Of a stretch of DNA of 64,000 bases, positions 36,001 through 45,737 are shown one piece after another. Source of the stretch: JBEULC01 sp045504435. Its GTDB lineage: Bacteria > Pseudomonadota > Alphaproteobacteria > WRAU01 > Hepatincolaceae. The stretch spans positions 62,001 through 126,000 of the forward strand of contig JBEULC010000005.1 of assembly GCA_045504435.1 (NCBI GenBank), read 5' to 3'. The notes under the pieces are model-generated. The model was not told the origin of the DNA. It was given only the letters and a program-made list of their open reading frames with translations, and ran no database searches. Within the stretch, counting starts at the first letter, position 1, and every line of letters begins with the position of its first letter. The translations under genes were made by a program, and so were the position numbers.

Positions 36001-36545
36001 CTGAAACAAGTATATAGTAAATAATATTTATCCGTTAGTCAAGATTTTTTTTTAATATCTATTGAAATATAATTAATAATCTTAAATATCCCTACTTTAA
36101 TGATAAAAGCTTAGAATTAGAAATTTTATATATTAAATTAATAATTTTTTTTTCTAAATCTTTTACTCTCCTTTTTACCACCCCTTTATGATAATATTGT
36201 AATATTTATATAATTTTTTTAGTTAACCAATATTAATTAATTTATTTTCTAAGTATCTTACATTCTGATAATATAAATTCTCTAGAGGGATCTAGATACC
36301 TCTCAACAATTATTTTGTTACTTTATTAGAGTATTATAGAAGGGGATTAATTTAAAGAGTGCTGAAGTAATTTCAATAATAAGTGACACAGATTTAGTTT
36401 CTGCTTATGTCTTCACATTAAAAAAATAAACATATAAGTCTTCTAACAATTTTCCAATTTGTTGCATAAATGGATCTAATAAAACCCACCATGATCCATG
36501 AGATTACTGCATTTAATAATTTAACTTGCCTTTATGATAAAAAAC
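36001..36545. other. Intergenic region, no gene recognised
   Basis: 545 bases of AT-rich DNA between tRNA-Lys (UUU) and coaD. It must hold the tRNA promoter near 36010-36040. I see no open frame, repeat or remnant worth naming. Confidence 0.5.
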
Positions 36546-37049
36546 TTAAGAATTAAACTTGTTATGCAGCTTTTGTACTACCACATCAGGAACAAATTTA
36601 CTAATATCCCCTTTAAATTTTGCTATTTCTTTCACATATAAAGAGCTAACAAATTGCTTACCTTCTGAAGCAATTAAAAATATAGTTTCTATGGCAGGGC
36701 AAAGCTTTATATTTACGCCCGCTAAATTAAATTCTGCATCGAAATCTGAAGTTGCCCTTACCCCCCTAATAATCAAATGAGCACCTTGAGATTTAGCAAA
36801 ATCTATTAGTAAACCATTATATGTTTTTACGTTAACCCTTGCTAAAAGTTGCTTATCTAAAACCTGTTCTAAGCATTCGTTAATAATTTGTAATCGTTCT
36901 TCTAAGCTAAACAAAGGATTTTTATTTTGATTATTTCCTATGCCTATAACTAAATTATCTAGAAATTTTAATGAGCGCTCAATAATATCCAAATGGCCAA
37001 AAGTTAAGGGGTCAAAAGAACCCGGATAAACTGCTATTGTCAAACTCAA
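36546..37049 (-). CDS. coaD: Pantetheine-phosphate adenylyltransferase
   Basis: 167 residues, the normal length. It makes dephospho-CoA from 4'-phosphopantetheine and ATP, the penultimate step of CoA synthesis. The nucleotidyltransferase motif YPGSFDPLTFGHLD includes H19; IIRGVRATSDFDAE and QFVSSLYVKEIAKFKGD (family S-S-x-x-V-K-E) are present. The start appears to be a TTG at 37047-37049 (MSLTIAVYPG); no ATG is available before the motif. Confidence 0.96.
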   Translation of the reverse strand: MSLTIAVYPGSFDPLTFGHLDIIERSLKFLDNLVIGIGNNQNKNPLFSLEERLQIINECLEQVLDKQLLARVNVKTYNGLLIDFAKSQGAHLIIRGVRATSDFDAEFNLAGVNIKLCPAIETIFLIASEGKQFVSSLYVKEIAKFKGDISKFVPDVVVQKLHNKFNS

Positions 37050-37132
37050 CTCTCTTATATTAGGGTTACTTTTTTGTACTTTCTTAAGAGGCTATATTTT
37101 CTTAGAGCCCACTTTATCTTTTTTATTATATT

Positions 37133-39841
37133 TTAAATAAGATCATTTTCAGCTGAAGGTTGATTATTAATATCATTTTCTTCAGGTTTCTCATCATCAA
37201 GATTAAACTTAACTTTACTAATAGAAACTACACTTTCATTAGAATCCATCCTAAATAGCACTACCCCTAAAGCTACCCTACCTGTAATGCGAATTTGCTC
37301 AACTTTTTGTCTAATTACCTGGCCATTATTGCTTACAATAATAATTTCATCCCCTTTTTCTACCACAAAAGAAGCAACAATTTCGCCGTTTTTCTCTGAT
37401 AATCTGCCCCCTAAAAATCCTTTTCCACCTCTTTGGGTTATACGATATTCATACGCTGAGGTTCTTTTGCCATACCCATTAGAAGTTACAGTTAAAATAA
37501 ATTCTTCCTTACTTTCTAAATCCATAATTTGCTCAGCAGATAATTCAGGCTCTGCATCTTCTCCTCTTCTTTTAGCAGTGGCATATTTTAAGTATTTTTC
37601 CCTAATTTCTAAATCTTCAATTTTCTCATGTTGAAGCAAAGAAACATTAATTATATAATCAGCTTTTTGCAAACTAATAGCTCTAACTCCAGAAGAATTT
37701 CTGCTACTAAATACCCTTAGTTCAGTTAAAGGAAACCTTAAACATTGTCCATTTTTAGTGCTAACCAAAATATCTTGATCTTCATTAGCTAATAATACCC
37801 CAATCAAATTATCTTTTTCATCTAATTTCATGGCAATTTTGCCCTTAGTAGGGATATTAGTAAAATCTTCTAGCTTATTCCTTCTAATTCCACCTTGTTC
37901 TGTCGCAAAAATAATATCTTGTAAAGGGTTATAACCTTCTTCAATTGGCAACACCGCAGTGATTTTTTCATTTTTCTCAATAGGAATTAAATTAATAATT
38001 GCCCTACCTAAGCTAGTTGAGGAGCTTTCAGGAATTTTATAACATTTAATTTTATATACCAATCCCTTGGAAGTAAAAAATAATAAGTCAGCATGAGTAT
38101 TGGTGATTAACAAATTGGTTACTACGTCTGCTTCTCTAGTGTTAATCCCAATTTTCCCTTTGCCCCCGCGTTTTTGCGTTTTATAAGCAGTAGTGGGCAT
38201 CCTTTTGATATATCCAGAATTAGTAATGGTAAGTGCTACTTCTTCTTTTTTAATGAAATCTTCTTCTGCAAATTCCCCTGGAGCATCCTCAATTTGAGTT
38301 TTTCTAGGGGTAGCAAAATTATCTTTTATTTCTTTAAGTTCTTCTTTTATAATTCCCATTAAACGATCATAAGAAGATAATATTTCCAAATAATCTGTAA
38401 TTTCTTCAGCTAGTTTCCCTAAATCATTTTGAATTTTTTCTCTTTCAAGACCAGTTAATCTATGCAGCCTTAAATCCAAAATCGCTTTAGCCTGAAATTC
38501 TGAAAGGTAATATAAATTATTGCTAACCTTTCTGCCTGGTTCATCTAATAAAGCAATAAAAGGAGCCATATTTACACAAGGCCAAGGTTTACTAAGCAAT
38601 CCTAGTTTTGCCTCCTCAGGTGAGCCTGATTCTTTAATTAAGGTAATTACTTCATCTATATTTTCAATAGCTACTCCTAAGCCTGCTAGCAAATGCGCTC
38701 TTTCTCTAGCTTTTTTTAATAAATACAAAGTTCTTCTGCGGATTACTACTTTTCTAAAATCAAGAAAATAAACTAAAATTTCTCTTACATTCATTAGCTT
38801 AGGCATACCATTTTCAATAGCTAACATATTAATGCCAAAAAACACCTGGTAAGAAGTGTATTTTTGTAAATAATTGATCACAATTTCTGGTTCCACATCC
38901 TTTTTAAGCTCAATAACAATTCTTACGCCTTTTTTATCAGATTCATCTCTTACATCTGAGATCACATCTAATTCTTTATTATCACTTTTATCTTTAATAT
39001 TGCTAATTTCCTTAACTAAATTAGATTTGTTAACCATCCAAGGAATTTCAGTGATGATAATAGCAGACTTTGATTTGCTAATTTCTTCAATTTTAGCTAC
39101 ACCACAAATAACTATGCTACCACGCCCTGTATGTAAGGCTTTAATAATACCGTTTCTTCCTAAAATTCTACCACCTGTGGGAAAATCAGGACCCTGTACT
39201 ACTTGCATTAAATCATCTATCGTAGCCTCTTCATTATCAATAAGAATAAATAAGGCTTCAATTAATTCTCCAAGGTTATGAGTAGGGATATTTGTAGCCA
39301 TTCCCACAGCAATACCGCTTGAGCCATTTACTAATAAATTAGGATAACGGGCCGGTAAAACTAAAGGCTCTTCTAGAGAATCATCATAATTAGGTTTAAA
39401 ATCCACCGTTTCATTATCAATATCTTCAATTAAAGCATGGGCTGATTGGGCCATTCTGGCTTCGGTATATCTCATAGCAGCTGCGTTATCACCATCCATA
39501 GAGCCAAAATTCCCCTGACCATCAATTAAAGGTAAACGCAAGGAGAAATCCTGCGCCATACGCACTAAAGCATCATAAATTGCGGTATCACCGTGAGGAT
39601 GGTACTTACCCATCACATCACCTACAATTCTTGCGGATTTCTTATAGGGCTTACCAGCAAGATAACTGTTTTCGTACATTGTATAAATAATACGACGATG
39701 CACCGGCTTAAGTCCATCTCTAACATCAGGAAGCGCTCTACTTACAATTACACTCATAGCATAATCTATATAAGATTTTTTCATCTCATCGTAGATAGTG
39801 ATTTTTTTAATATCTTCTTTATTTTCGAATAGGTCTGACAA
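37133..39841 (-). CDS. gyrA: DNA gyrase subunit A
   Basis: 902 residues. The breakage-reunion subunit of gyrase with catalytic Y125 in MRYTEARMA. The quinolone-binding region is GKYHPHGDTAIYDALVRMAQ with Thr86 and Asp90 at the E. coli Ser83/Asp87 positions. The C-terminal wrapping domain contains the GyrA box QKRGGKG and later QRGGKGFLGG. A roughly 12-residue insertion lies in SNIKDKSDNKELD. The start is a TTG at 39839-39841 with AAGGAAAAAC before it. Confidence 0.97.
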   Translation of the reverse strand: MSDLFENKEDIKKITIYDEMKKSYIDYAMSVIVSRALPDVRDGLKPVHRRIIYTMYENSYLAGKPYKKSARIVGDVMGKYHPHGDTAIYDALVRMAQDFSLRLPLIDGQGNFGSMDGDNAAAMRYTEARMAQSAHALIEDIDNETVDFKPNYDDSLEEPLVLPARYPNLLVNGSSGIAVGMATNIPTHNLGELIEALFILIDNEEATIDDLMQVVQGPDFPTGGRILGRNGIIKALHTGRGSIVICGVAKIEEISKSKSAIIITEIPWMVNKSNLVKEISNIKDKSDNKELDVISDVRDESDKKGVRIVIELKKDVEPEIVINYLQKYTSYQVFFGINMLAIENGMPKLMNVREILVYFLDFRKVVIRRRTLYLLKKARERAHLLAGLGVAIENIDEVITLIKESGSPEEAKLGLLSKPWPCVNMAPFIALLDEPGRKVSNNLYYLSEFQAKAILDLRLHRLTGLEREKIQNDLGKLAEEITDYLEILSSYDRLMGIIKEELKEIKDNFATPRKTQIEDAPGEFAEEDFIKKEEVALTITNSGYIKRMPTTAYKTQKRGGKGKIGINTREADVVTNLLITNTHADLLFFTSKGLVYKIKCYKIPESSSTSLGRAIINLIPIEKNEKITAVLPIEEGYNPLQDIIFATEQGGIRRNKLEDFTNIPTKGKIAMKLDEKDNLIGVLLANEDQDILVSTKNGQCLRFPLTELRVFSSRNSSGVRAISLQKADYIINVSLLQHEKIEDLEIREKYLKYATAKRRGEDAEPELSAEQIMDLESKEEFILTVTSNGYGKRTSAYEYRITQRGGKGFLGGRLSEKNGEIVASFVVEKGDEIIIVSNNGQVIRQKVEQIRITGRVALGVVLFRMDSNESVVSISKVKFNLDDEKPEENDINNQPSAENDLI

Positions 39842-39905
39842 AGTTTTTCCTTGATAAAAGTATTACTGTATTGAAAATCAATAGGTGGCTTTAAATAATA
39901 TAAGA

Positions 39906-39934
39906 ATAATAGGTATATGCTTTAAAAAGTGCAA
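39906..39934 (-). promoter_or_regulatory. Sigma-70 promoter of gyrA
   Basis: On the minus strand TTGCAC (39934-39929) and TATTAT (39911-39906) are separated by 17 bases. Transcription would start roughly 58 bases before the gyrA start codon. Confidence 0.65.
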
Positions 39935-40117
39935 TTTATGCTAAAGTATGTTGATTAATTTAATAATCCTCTAACGCACAAAATTCCTTAAATGCACGGC
40001 AATTTAAAGCTATGATTTTCTTTTGTTATAATTTACTTATAATATCATAAGTAGCTAATTATTACAACGCTAATGTAAGCAATAAAGCAGTAATTTATTA
40101 ACCTTTTATAGTTAAAC

Positions 40118-41299
40118 TTAAATAATCTCTTTAATTTTATTAACTACAAAATTTGTAGTATTTAATGAGACACGCTGAGATGGATTTTTATAAATCTCAC
40201 TTAGGGGATAAGCATAGCTATTTTTATACAATAACTGATGAAAAGCGCTATACCTTTTAGAATAAAAATTTGGTTCAAAATAAATATATATAGGAATTTC
40301 CTTAGGCAAGGCACAAGCCTCAGAAATCATAGAAATAGATTCCCCTGTAACAATTACCTTATCAGCTTTTTGCAAAGCCGCAAGATAAGGATTAAATTCT
40401 CTTTGATTGTGTTCATGATAACCCCAAAAATAATAATTAAATGCAAAAATATAGTGAGAATTTGTAAATGAGCTCCCTAAGGAGTTTAATAGTGGGTTGG
40501 GCATATCTAAGGCTGCTTGATTAGAGGAAAAAAGCCTATGTAAAGCGCTTTTTAAAAACTTTTCTTCAACAACAGGAGTACGTCTGCTTGTTAGCATTAT
40601 AATGCTACAAGGATTTTCTGATTTAATTAGTTTGAGGCGATTAATTAAAGTTTGCGCTGCTTTACGATTAAATTTAATATTTTTTGCATTTCCCCCTACT
40701 AAAACAGCTATGATCGGCTTAGCTAAATTTGGTAAGTCGTTATTGGTTGGTAAAGTAGAAGATAAATTAAAAGGTAAATTATGTGGAGCAGCAACAATAG
40801 GGATTTCAACAGGTTGTTTTGTGGTAACAACTTTGAAAACTTTTGGATAAATTTTATTTAGCCAAGCTTTTATATATTTTTTAGTTTTGCGTTGATTTTT
40901 ATAAGCATGAAAAAAAACATAATCAATATAGCCTTTTCCTGATTTGCCAGGGGGCATTAAATAAACCAGTGTAGGGTTATTTGGGTTAAAATTCTCCCTA
41001 CTATTTTGTTTATGATAATATTTTTTAGCATAAATGGCGGTAGGCAAAGTACTACGACCTACTGCTAAGATTAACCTTGGCGTTTTTTGGTCAAAGCTTT
41101 GCTTAATAGTAGCTTTTAATAATCTAGTAAGTAAACAAGTACACGTAGGGAAAAACTTTGAAAATAAATTAGTATTAGATTTATTTACTATAATATATTG
41201 AATACCAATATCAGGAATAGTTAATTTTAAAGCATTAATTACGCCCTCAATTTGGGATTTATGCCCACTTTTATCATCATGAATTGCTAGAATGTTCAT
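40118..41299 (-). CDS. ELM1/DUF1022-family protein (glycosyltransferase-like)
   Basis: 393 residues of the family named after the plant mitochondrial fission factor ELM1 and common in alphaproteobacteria. Typical pieces are IHDDKSGHKSQIEGV (family D.k.GH..Q), LILAVGRSTLP, PIIAVLVGGNAKN, SIIMLTSRRTP and NPYLAALQKADKVIVTGESISMISEACA. The fold is GT-B-like. In bacteria the role is not established; a part in cell-envelope glycan metabolism has been suggested by its fold. It stands alone, divergent from ispH. Confidence 0.85.
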   Translation of the reverse strand: MNILAIHDDKSGHKSQIEGVINALKLTIPDIGIQYIIVNKSNTNLFSKFFPTCTCLLTRLLKATIKQSFDQKTPRLILAVGRSTLPTAIYAKKYYHKQNSRENFNPNNPTLVYLMPPGKSGKGYIDYVFFHAYKNQRKTKKYIKAWLNKIYPKVFKVVTTKQPVEIPIVAAPHNLPFNLSSTLPTNNDLPNLAKPIIAVLVGGNAKNIKFNRKAAQTLINRLKLIKSENPCSIIMLTSRRTPVVEEKFLKSALHRLFSSNQAALDMPNPLLNSLGSSFTNSHYIFAFNYYFWGYHEHNQREFNPYLAALQKADKVIVTGESISMISEACALPKEIPIYIYFEPNFYSKRYSAFHQLLYKNSYAYPLSEIYKNPSQRVSLNTTNFVVNKIKEII

Positions 41300-41441
41300 A
41301 TAATTTATTTAAGATTTATTACAGGGCAATCTGTGTGGCAATATATTTTTGCTTTGTTATTTGTTGGTTTATTGTACTTTATATCAATATGCGTTAAGAT
41401 TAATATACAAATTAACGTAACATTATTATATAAAAAAATAT

Positions 41442-42410
41442 ATGAAAAATTTAGAAATCATCTTAATTAATCCTAGAGGGTTTTGTGCAGGAGTTAGCAG
41501 AGCCGTAGATATTGTGGATCAAGCGTTAAAATTATATGGCAAGCCCATTTATGTAAGGCATGAGATTGTGCATAATAAAATTATAGTAGAAGAATTTAAA
41601 AATAAAGGGGTAATTTTTGTTAAAGAAATAAGTGAAATTCCTATAGGTGCCACAGCAATTTTTAGTGCACATGGGGTAGCTAAAGCCGTAGAAGATAGTG
41701 CTAAAGAAAGCCAACTTAATTATATTGATGCTACCTGCCCTTTGGTAAGCAAAGTTCATAAAGAAGGCATAAAATATTTTGATCAAGGGTACCAAGTTAT
41801 TTTAATTGGGCATAATCATCATCCCGAAGTGGTAGGTATAGCAGGTAGAATACCTGGAAAAATATTTATTATTAGCAATGAAGAAGAAGCTAGATCTTTG
41901 CAACTTAATCAAAATAAACCTATAGCTTATATAACTCAAACTACTTTAAGCTTAGATGATACTGCTAATATTATTGAGATTTTAAAGGAAAGATTTCCTA
42001 ATATTACAGGACCTGATAGTAAGAATATTTGTTATGCTACCCAAAATCGCCAGACTGCCATAAAAAACATTATTAATGAGGTAGATGCCTTAATTGTAGT
42101 GGGCTCAAAAAATAGCTCAAATTCCACCAGATTAAAGGAAATTGGGGATAAAAATCATAAATTAGCATTTTTAATTAATAATAAACAAGAGCTTGATTAT
42201 GAAGCTTTATCATCTTGTAATAAAATTGCTCTTTCTGCGGGAGCCTCAGCGCCTGAAGCGATGGTACAAGAAATTTTACAAGAGATGGCCCTTCATCGTC
42301 ATATCACACTTACTAATTACCAACATGTGGAAGAAAACGTTATATTTGCTTTACCTAAATCTTTGCGTAATGCGTTAGCTGATTTGCAAATAAATACTCC
42401 TAAACCTTAA
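41442..42410 (+). CDS. ispH: 4-hydroxy-3-methylbut-2-enyl diphosphate reductase
   Basis: 322 residues. The last enzyme of the MEP pathway, producing IPP and DMAPP with a 4Fe-4S cluster. The three cluster cysteines are in GFCAGV (C15), DATCPLV and NICYATQ. Other signatures are YVRHEIVHN, FSAHGV, GHNHHPEVVG, TQTTLS, SSNSTRL and AGASAPE. It shows the MEP pathway is present or recently was. It supplies the prenyl synthase at 7378. A hairpin at 42481-42522 follows. Confidence 0.97.
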   Translation: MKNLEIILINPRGFCAGVSRAVDIVDQALKLYGKPIYVRHEIVHNKIIVEEFKNKGVIFVKEISEIPIGATAIFSAHGVAKAVEDSAKESQLNYIDATCPLVSKVHKEGIKYFDQGYQVILIGHNHHPEVVGIAGRIPGKIFIISNEEEARSLQLNQNKPIAYITQTTLSLDDTANIIEILKERFPNITGPDSKNICYATQNRQTAIKNIINEVDALIVVGSKNSSNSTRLKEIGDKNHKLAFLINNKQELDYEALSSCNKIALSAGASAPEAMVQEILQEMALHRHITLTNYQHVEENVIFALPKSLRNALADLQINTPKP

Positions 42411-42480
42411 TATTTATCATCTACTTTAAAAATCAACCCTTAAAAACATTATTAATATAATTAGTGGAAGATAATTTCCT

Positions 42481-42522
42481 AAGCAAGCCTATCTTAAAAA
42501 TTATTTTAAAATAGGCTTGCTT
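42481..42522. terminator. Bidirectional terminator between ispH and mlaC
   Basis: AAGCAAGCCTAT (42481-42492) is complementary to 42511-42522, and the intervening TTAAAA/TTTTAA extends the stem. It lies between the convergent ends of ispH and the MlaC gene. Confidence 0.7.
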
Positions 42523-42561
42523 CAAAGGTATAATTTTTAAATAAAAAATAGTTAGATAAGG

Positions 42562-43221
42562 TTATTGGTTTTTATTTTTAATATTAGCTACTTTTTCTTC
42601 TAATGTGGTTATAAAAGCTGCAATATCATTGTTTTTACTTTTAATCAAAGATTGGAACACTGATCTTTGGGAATTTAAGAAACTGATATTATTAATAATT
42701 ACATCAGTAATATAATACTTTTTATCTTGATTACTGTAACGTAGTTTCCATTGCACATTAATTAAAGCATTATTATTAGGTACATTGCCACTATCTTTAG
42801 CCTCAATCAACATATTTACTAATACTTCATTTTGACCTTGGGCTACAGAATCTTTAATTTTATATTTATAAAGCTTATAATATTGGACAAACAAGGTACC
42901 ATAATTCCTTACTAAATATTCTTTAGCAGCTTTATAGTATTGTTTTCTTAGTTCATCTGAAGTGCTTTTATAATATTGCCCTAATGACCATCTAGTCATA
43001 TAAGTTAAAGCAAATTTCTCTTCGGCTACTTTAGAAAAATAAGTAAATATATTTTTATCATTTTCTTCTAATTTTGCATAAGTTTCATCCATTAAGCTTA
43101 ATACTAATTTTTCAGCATCTTGCACATTGGTATTAGATGCGGCTGTAGCTCCACTAAAAGAAGCAGTAAATGCTAAAATTAAACCAAGTAGTAACATTTT
43201 AAAAAAATTTAGTATTTTCAT
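42562..43221 (-). CDS. mlaC: MlaC/Ttg2D-type phospholipid-binding periplasmic protein
   Basis: 219 residues from the ATG at 43219-43221, which has GGAG six bases upstream; an in-frame ATG at 43287 would give an unusual N terminus. A signal peptide (MKILNFFKMLLLGLILAFTASFSGATA) is followed by the MlaC fold, with TYMTRWSLGQYYK and YLVRNYGTLFVQYY near the middle and the typical TDVIINNISFLNSQRSVFQSLI. MlaC shuttles phospholipids between outer-membrane MlaA and the inner-membrane MlaFEDB transporter. Other mla genes are not in the window. Confidence 0.9.
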   Translation of the reverse strand: MKILNFFKMLLLGLILAFTASFSGATAASNTNVQDAEKLVLSLMDETYAKLEENDKNIFTYFSKVAEEKFALTYMTRWSLGQYYKSTSDELRKQYYKAAKEYLVRNYGTLFVQYYKLYKYKIKDSVAQGQNEVLVNMLIEAKDSGNVPNNNALINVQWKLRYSNQDKKYYITDVIINNISFLNSQRSVFQSLIKSKNNDIAAFITTLEEKVANIKNKNQ

Positions 43222-43327
43222 AAATTCTCCAAATAAAAAACTTATATTATTGTATAGTATACTTAAACCTAATGTATACATCACCATATATTATATAAAA
43301 TAACTTGATAAAAACAAACATATATTC

Positions 43328-44674
43328 ATGATTAAAACTGATAATTTTAATTGGATTAAAGAAACTACCCTAGCCACCTTAATTAAAAACTTGGGTTATA
43401 GGGATCATATATTTAAATTTGTAGGAGGATGCGTTAGGGATACTTTGCTAGGAAAGTTACCTAAAGATTTCGATATCGCTTCTAATTTTACTCCTCAGGA
43501 GAATATTGATAATTTAGAATCTCAAAATATTAAAACTTTGCCAACTGGAATCCAATATGGCACTATTTCAGTTATTATTAATCAACAAAGCTTTGAGATT
43601 ACCTCTTTACGCCAAGATATCAAAACCGATGGTAGAAAAGCTATTGTGAAATTTACCAAAGATTTTTTTGCAGATGCTTGTAGAAGGGATTTCACTTTTA
43701 ATGCTTTATATCTATGTCCTTATAGCTTAGAGATTACTGATTACTTTGGGGGTAAAGATGATTTAGCAGCAGGAGAGATAATATTTATTGGGGATCCAAA
43801 ATTAAGAATAGGTGAAGATTATTTAAGAATATTAAGATTTTTTAGATTTTATGCTCTTTATGGGAAAAAAGAGCCCGAAGCTAAAATTTTAGAAATCATT
43901 AAAGATCAGTCACCTAATCTGGCGAAATTGTCCCCCGAAAGAGTTAGTGAAGAATTTACTAAGATTATTATGGTAGCTGACCCTACCGTTACGCTAAAAT
44001 TAATGGCTAATTACAAGGTATTAGAAAAAATACTGCCTTATAATCCTTTAGCTATAAATAATATTGCTAAGCTAATTAAGCTAGAAGAAGATTTTAATGT
44101 AAAAAATAAAATCCTTAGAGTGGCCTTTATCTATAACTTAATTACCACTTCTAAGAATATTAAACTTTTAAATTTTACTAATTTTCTTTTAGAAAAGGCA
44201 GAAATTAAGCAGCTTACCAACATTATAACCTTAAAATATATTATTAGTAAAAATCTAAATTTAGCCTTTTCTGAAATCTGCATATTACTTACTAACTATA
44301 AAACTGATGAAATTTTATATAGTTTAATTTGCTTAGCCTCTCTTTACCCTACTAATAAAGATAATTATATAAAATTGGCAAAAAAAGCTCTGGAAGTTAA
44401 TCAATTAATTTTGCCTCTTAACGGTTTAGATATTCATCAGCTACTTGAAGAAATTATAAACCCCAGCCTGAAAAGTTTAAACACAAAAGTAGAACAAAAA
44501 TCAGGGCAAGTTGAATATTTAGCTAAAAAGCTTGATTTAGCTTTAATCGGTGATACCTTAAATCATGTGAAAGTAATATTTTGGCAAAATCCCCAATTAA
44601 GTAGGAGTACATGTTTACAAAAAGCAAAAGATTATCTAACTTCTGCCTTAAAGTCTCCTAATTTTATTAATTAG
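43328..44674 (+). CDS. CCA tRNA nucleotidyltransferase / poly(A) polymerase family
   Basis: 448 residues. FKFVGGCVRDTLLGKLPKDFDIAS carries the nucleotidyltransferase motif (GG...RD and the D-x-D pair), and RRDFTFNALYL follows as the family's RRD..NA motif. EDYLRILRFFRFYALYG marks the RNA-binding part. It likely repairs or adds 3' CCA to tRNAs, though both tRNAs in the window already encode CCA. The gene overlaps the convergent mltG end by 8 bases. There is no obvious ribosome site before the ATG. Confidence 0.92.
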   Translation: MIKTDNFNWIKETTLATLIKNLGYRDHIFKFVGGCVRDTLLGKLPKDFDIASNFTPQENIDNLESQNIKTLPTGIQYGTISVIINQQSFEITSLRQDIKTDGRKAIVKFTKDFFADACRRDFTFNALYLCPYSLEITDYFGGKDDLAAGEIIFIGDPKLRIGEDYLRILRFFRFYALYGKKEPEAKILEIIKDQSPNLAKLSPERVSEEFTKIIMVADPTVTLKLMANYKVLEKILPYNPLAINNIAKLIKLEEDFNVKNKILRVAFIYNLITTSKNIKLLNFTNFLLEKAEIKQLTNIITLKYIISKNLNLAFSEICILLTNYKTDEILYSLICLASLYPTNKDNYIKLAKKALEVNQLILPLNGLDIHQLLEEIINPSLKSLNTKVEQKSGQVEYLAKKLDLALIGDTLNHVKVIFWQNPQLSRSTCLQKAKDYLTSALKSPNFIN

Positions 44675-45716
44675 ATATTTTGGTGGCAAGGTTAGCAATT
44701 TTTGCCTGTTTTTGAATAATCCGCCACTTTGCTACATTTCTTAGATGCTCATCGTAGGTTTTAGCGTACACATGAGTACCTTTTCCATCAGCTACAAAAT
44801 ATACAAAATCGGAAAAGTAAGGGTAAAAAACTGCTTTAAGTGCATCAGCAGAAGGATTGGCAATAGGGGTAGGAGGAAGGCCTTTATTTATATAACTATT
44901 GTAAGGTGTAGGGATTGTAGATAATCTTTGGTTAATCTTACCCCTTTTCCTTAAGCCGTACTCTACTGTGGCATCCGCCTGTAAAGACATATTAAGCCGA
45001 TTTAACCTATTTAAAAATATACCCGCAACTATTTTTCTATCTTGAAGTTCTGATGCTTCTTTTTCCACGATAGAAGCCAAAATTAGAGCCTCTTGCTTGT
45101 TTTTATAAGGCAAAGCAGGGCTTCTAGTTTGCCATAATTTATCAAGATAATCATTCATGCTCTGTTTAATATTTTTTAGTAAATCATCTCGTAAATCTCC
45201 TTTTAAGAAATAATAAGTATTAGGCAACAGTTCACCTTCTGTAACCTCTAAGGTAATATGACCTGATAATTTAGTCTCATTTTCTATAATAATTAAAGCA
45301 TCTTCAGTTCTAATTCCCTCTACAATAATGAGCTTATGATAATAAAGATTTTTAGGATTAGTAAGTAAAACGATAAGCTTGGCTATATTAATTTTTTTAG
45401 GAATTTGGAATTCTCCAGGCACTAATTTAATATCTTGCCCTGAAAATTTAAAAACTCCTCTTAAAAAATAAGCGCTATAAATAAGATTATTATCTTTTAA
45501 AATTCTAGCTACTTTTTGGGCTGAACTACCCTTTGGAATTTCAATAATTAGATTATTAGGCACAGCTTTAGGCAAGTATAGACTAATTAAAAGTAAAATA
45601 ATTATTACAATAATAGCATAACTAAAAATTTTAGATAATTTTTGAATATATACCTTATTAGCCAACAAAAAATAATTTCCCCAACGGATTTTCTTGAACA
45701 TATGGATATATTTCAT
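44667..45716 (-). CDS. mltG: Endolytic murein transglycosylase MltG
   Basis: 349 residues. A membrane anchor (SYAIIVIIILLLISLYLP, about residues 32-49) leads to a LysM-like region and the YceG lytic transglycosylase domain. The catalytic glutamate is in ASIVEKEAS (E218). FLNRLNRLNMSLQADATVEYGL and PYNSYINKGLPPTPIANPS are family signatures. It cuts nascent glycan strands at the inner membrane. It lies 21 bases after fabF on the same strand, the normal alphaproteobacterial arrangement. Confidence 0.95.
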   Translation of the reverse strand: MKYIHMFKKIRWGNYFLLANKVYIQKLSKIFSYAIIVIIILLLISLYLPKAVPNNLIIEIPKGSSAQKVARILKDNNLIYSAYFLRGVFKFSGQDIKLVPGEFQIPKKINIAKLIVLLTNPKNLYYHKLIIVEGIRTEDALIIIENETKLSGHITLEVTEGELLPNTYYFLKGDLRDDLLKNIKQSMNDYLDKLWQTRSPALPYKNKQEALILASIVEKEASELQDRKIVAGIFLNRLNRLNMSLQADATVEYGLRKRGKINQRLSTIPTPYNSYINKGLPPTPIANPSADALKAVFYPYFSDFVYFVADGKGTHVYAKTYDEHLRNVAKWRIIQKQAKIANLATKISN

Positions 45717-45737
45717 TTTAATCCTTGAGGTAATGTC

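Noticed and set aside
39593..39832. Plus-strand frames opposite gyrA
   Set aside because: gyrA is clearly coding on the minus strand; these frames are mirror images of its codons.
37133..39841. Quinolone-resistance substitution at GyrA Thr86
   Set aside because: Thr at this site is natural in many bacteria and Asp90 is unchanged; no inference on resistance is justified.
43222..43287. Upstream start of mlaC at 43287
   Set aside because: The shorter form starts with a typical signal peptide behind GGAG; the extra 22 residues would come before it.
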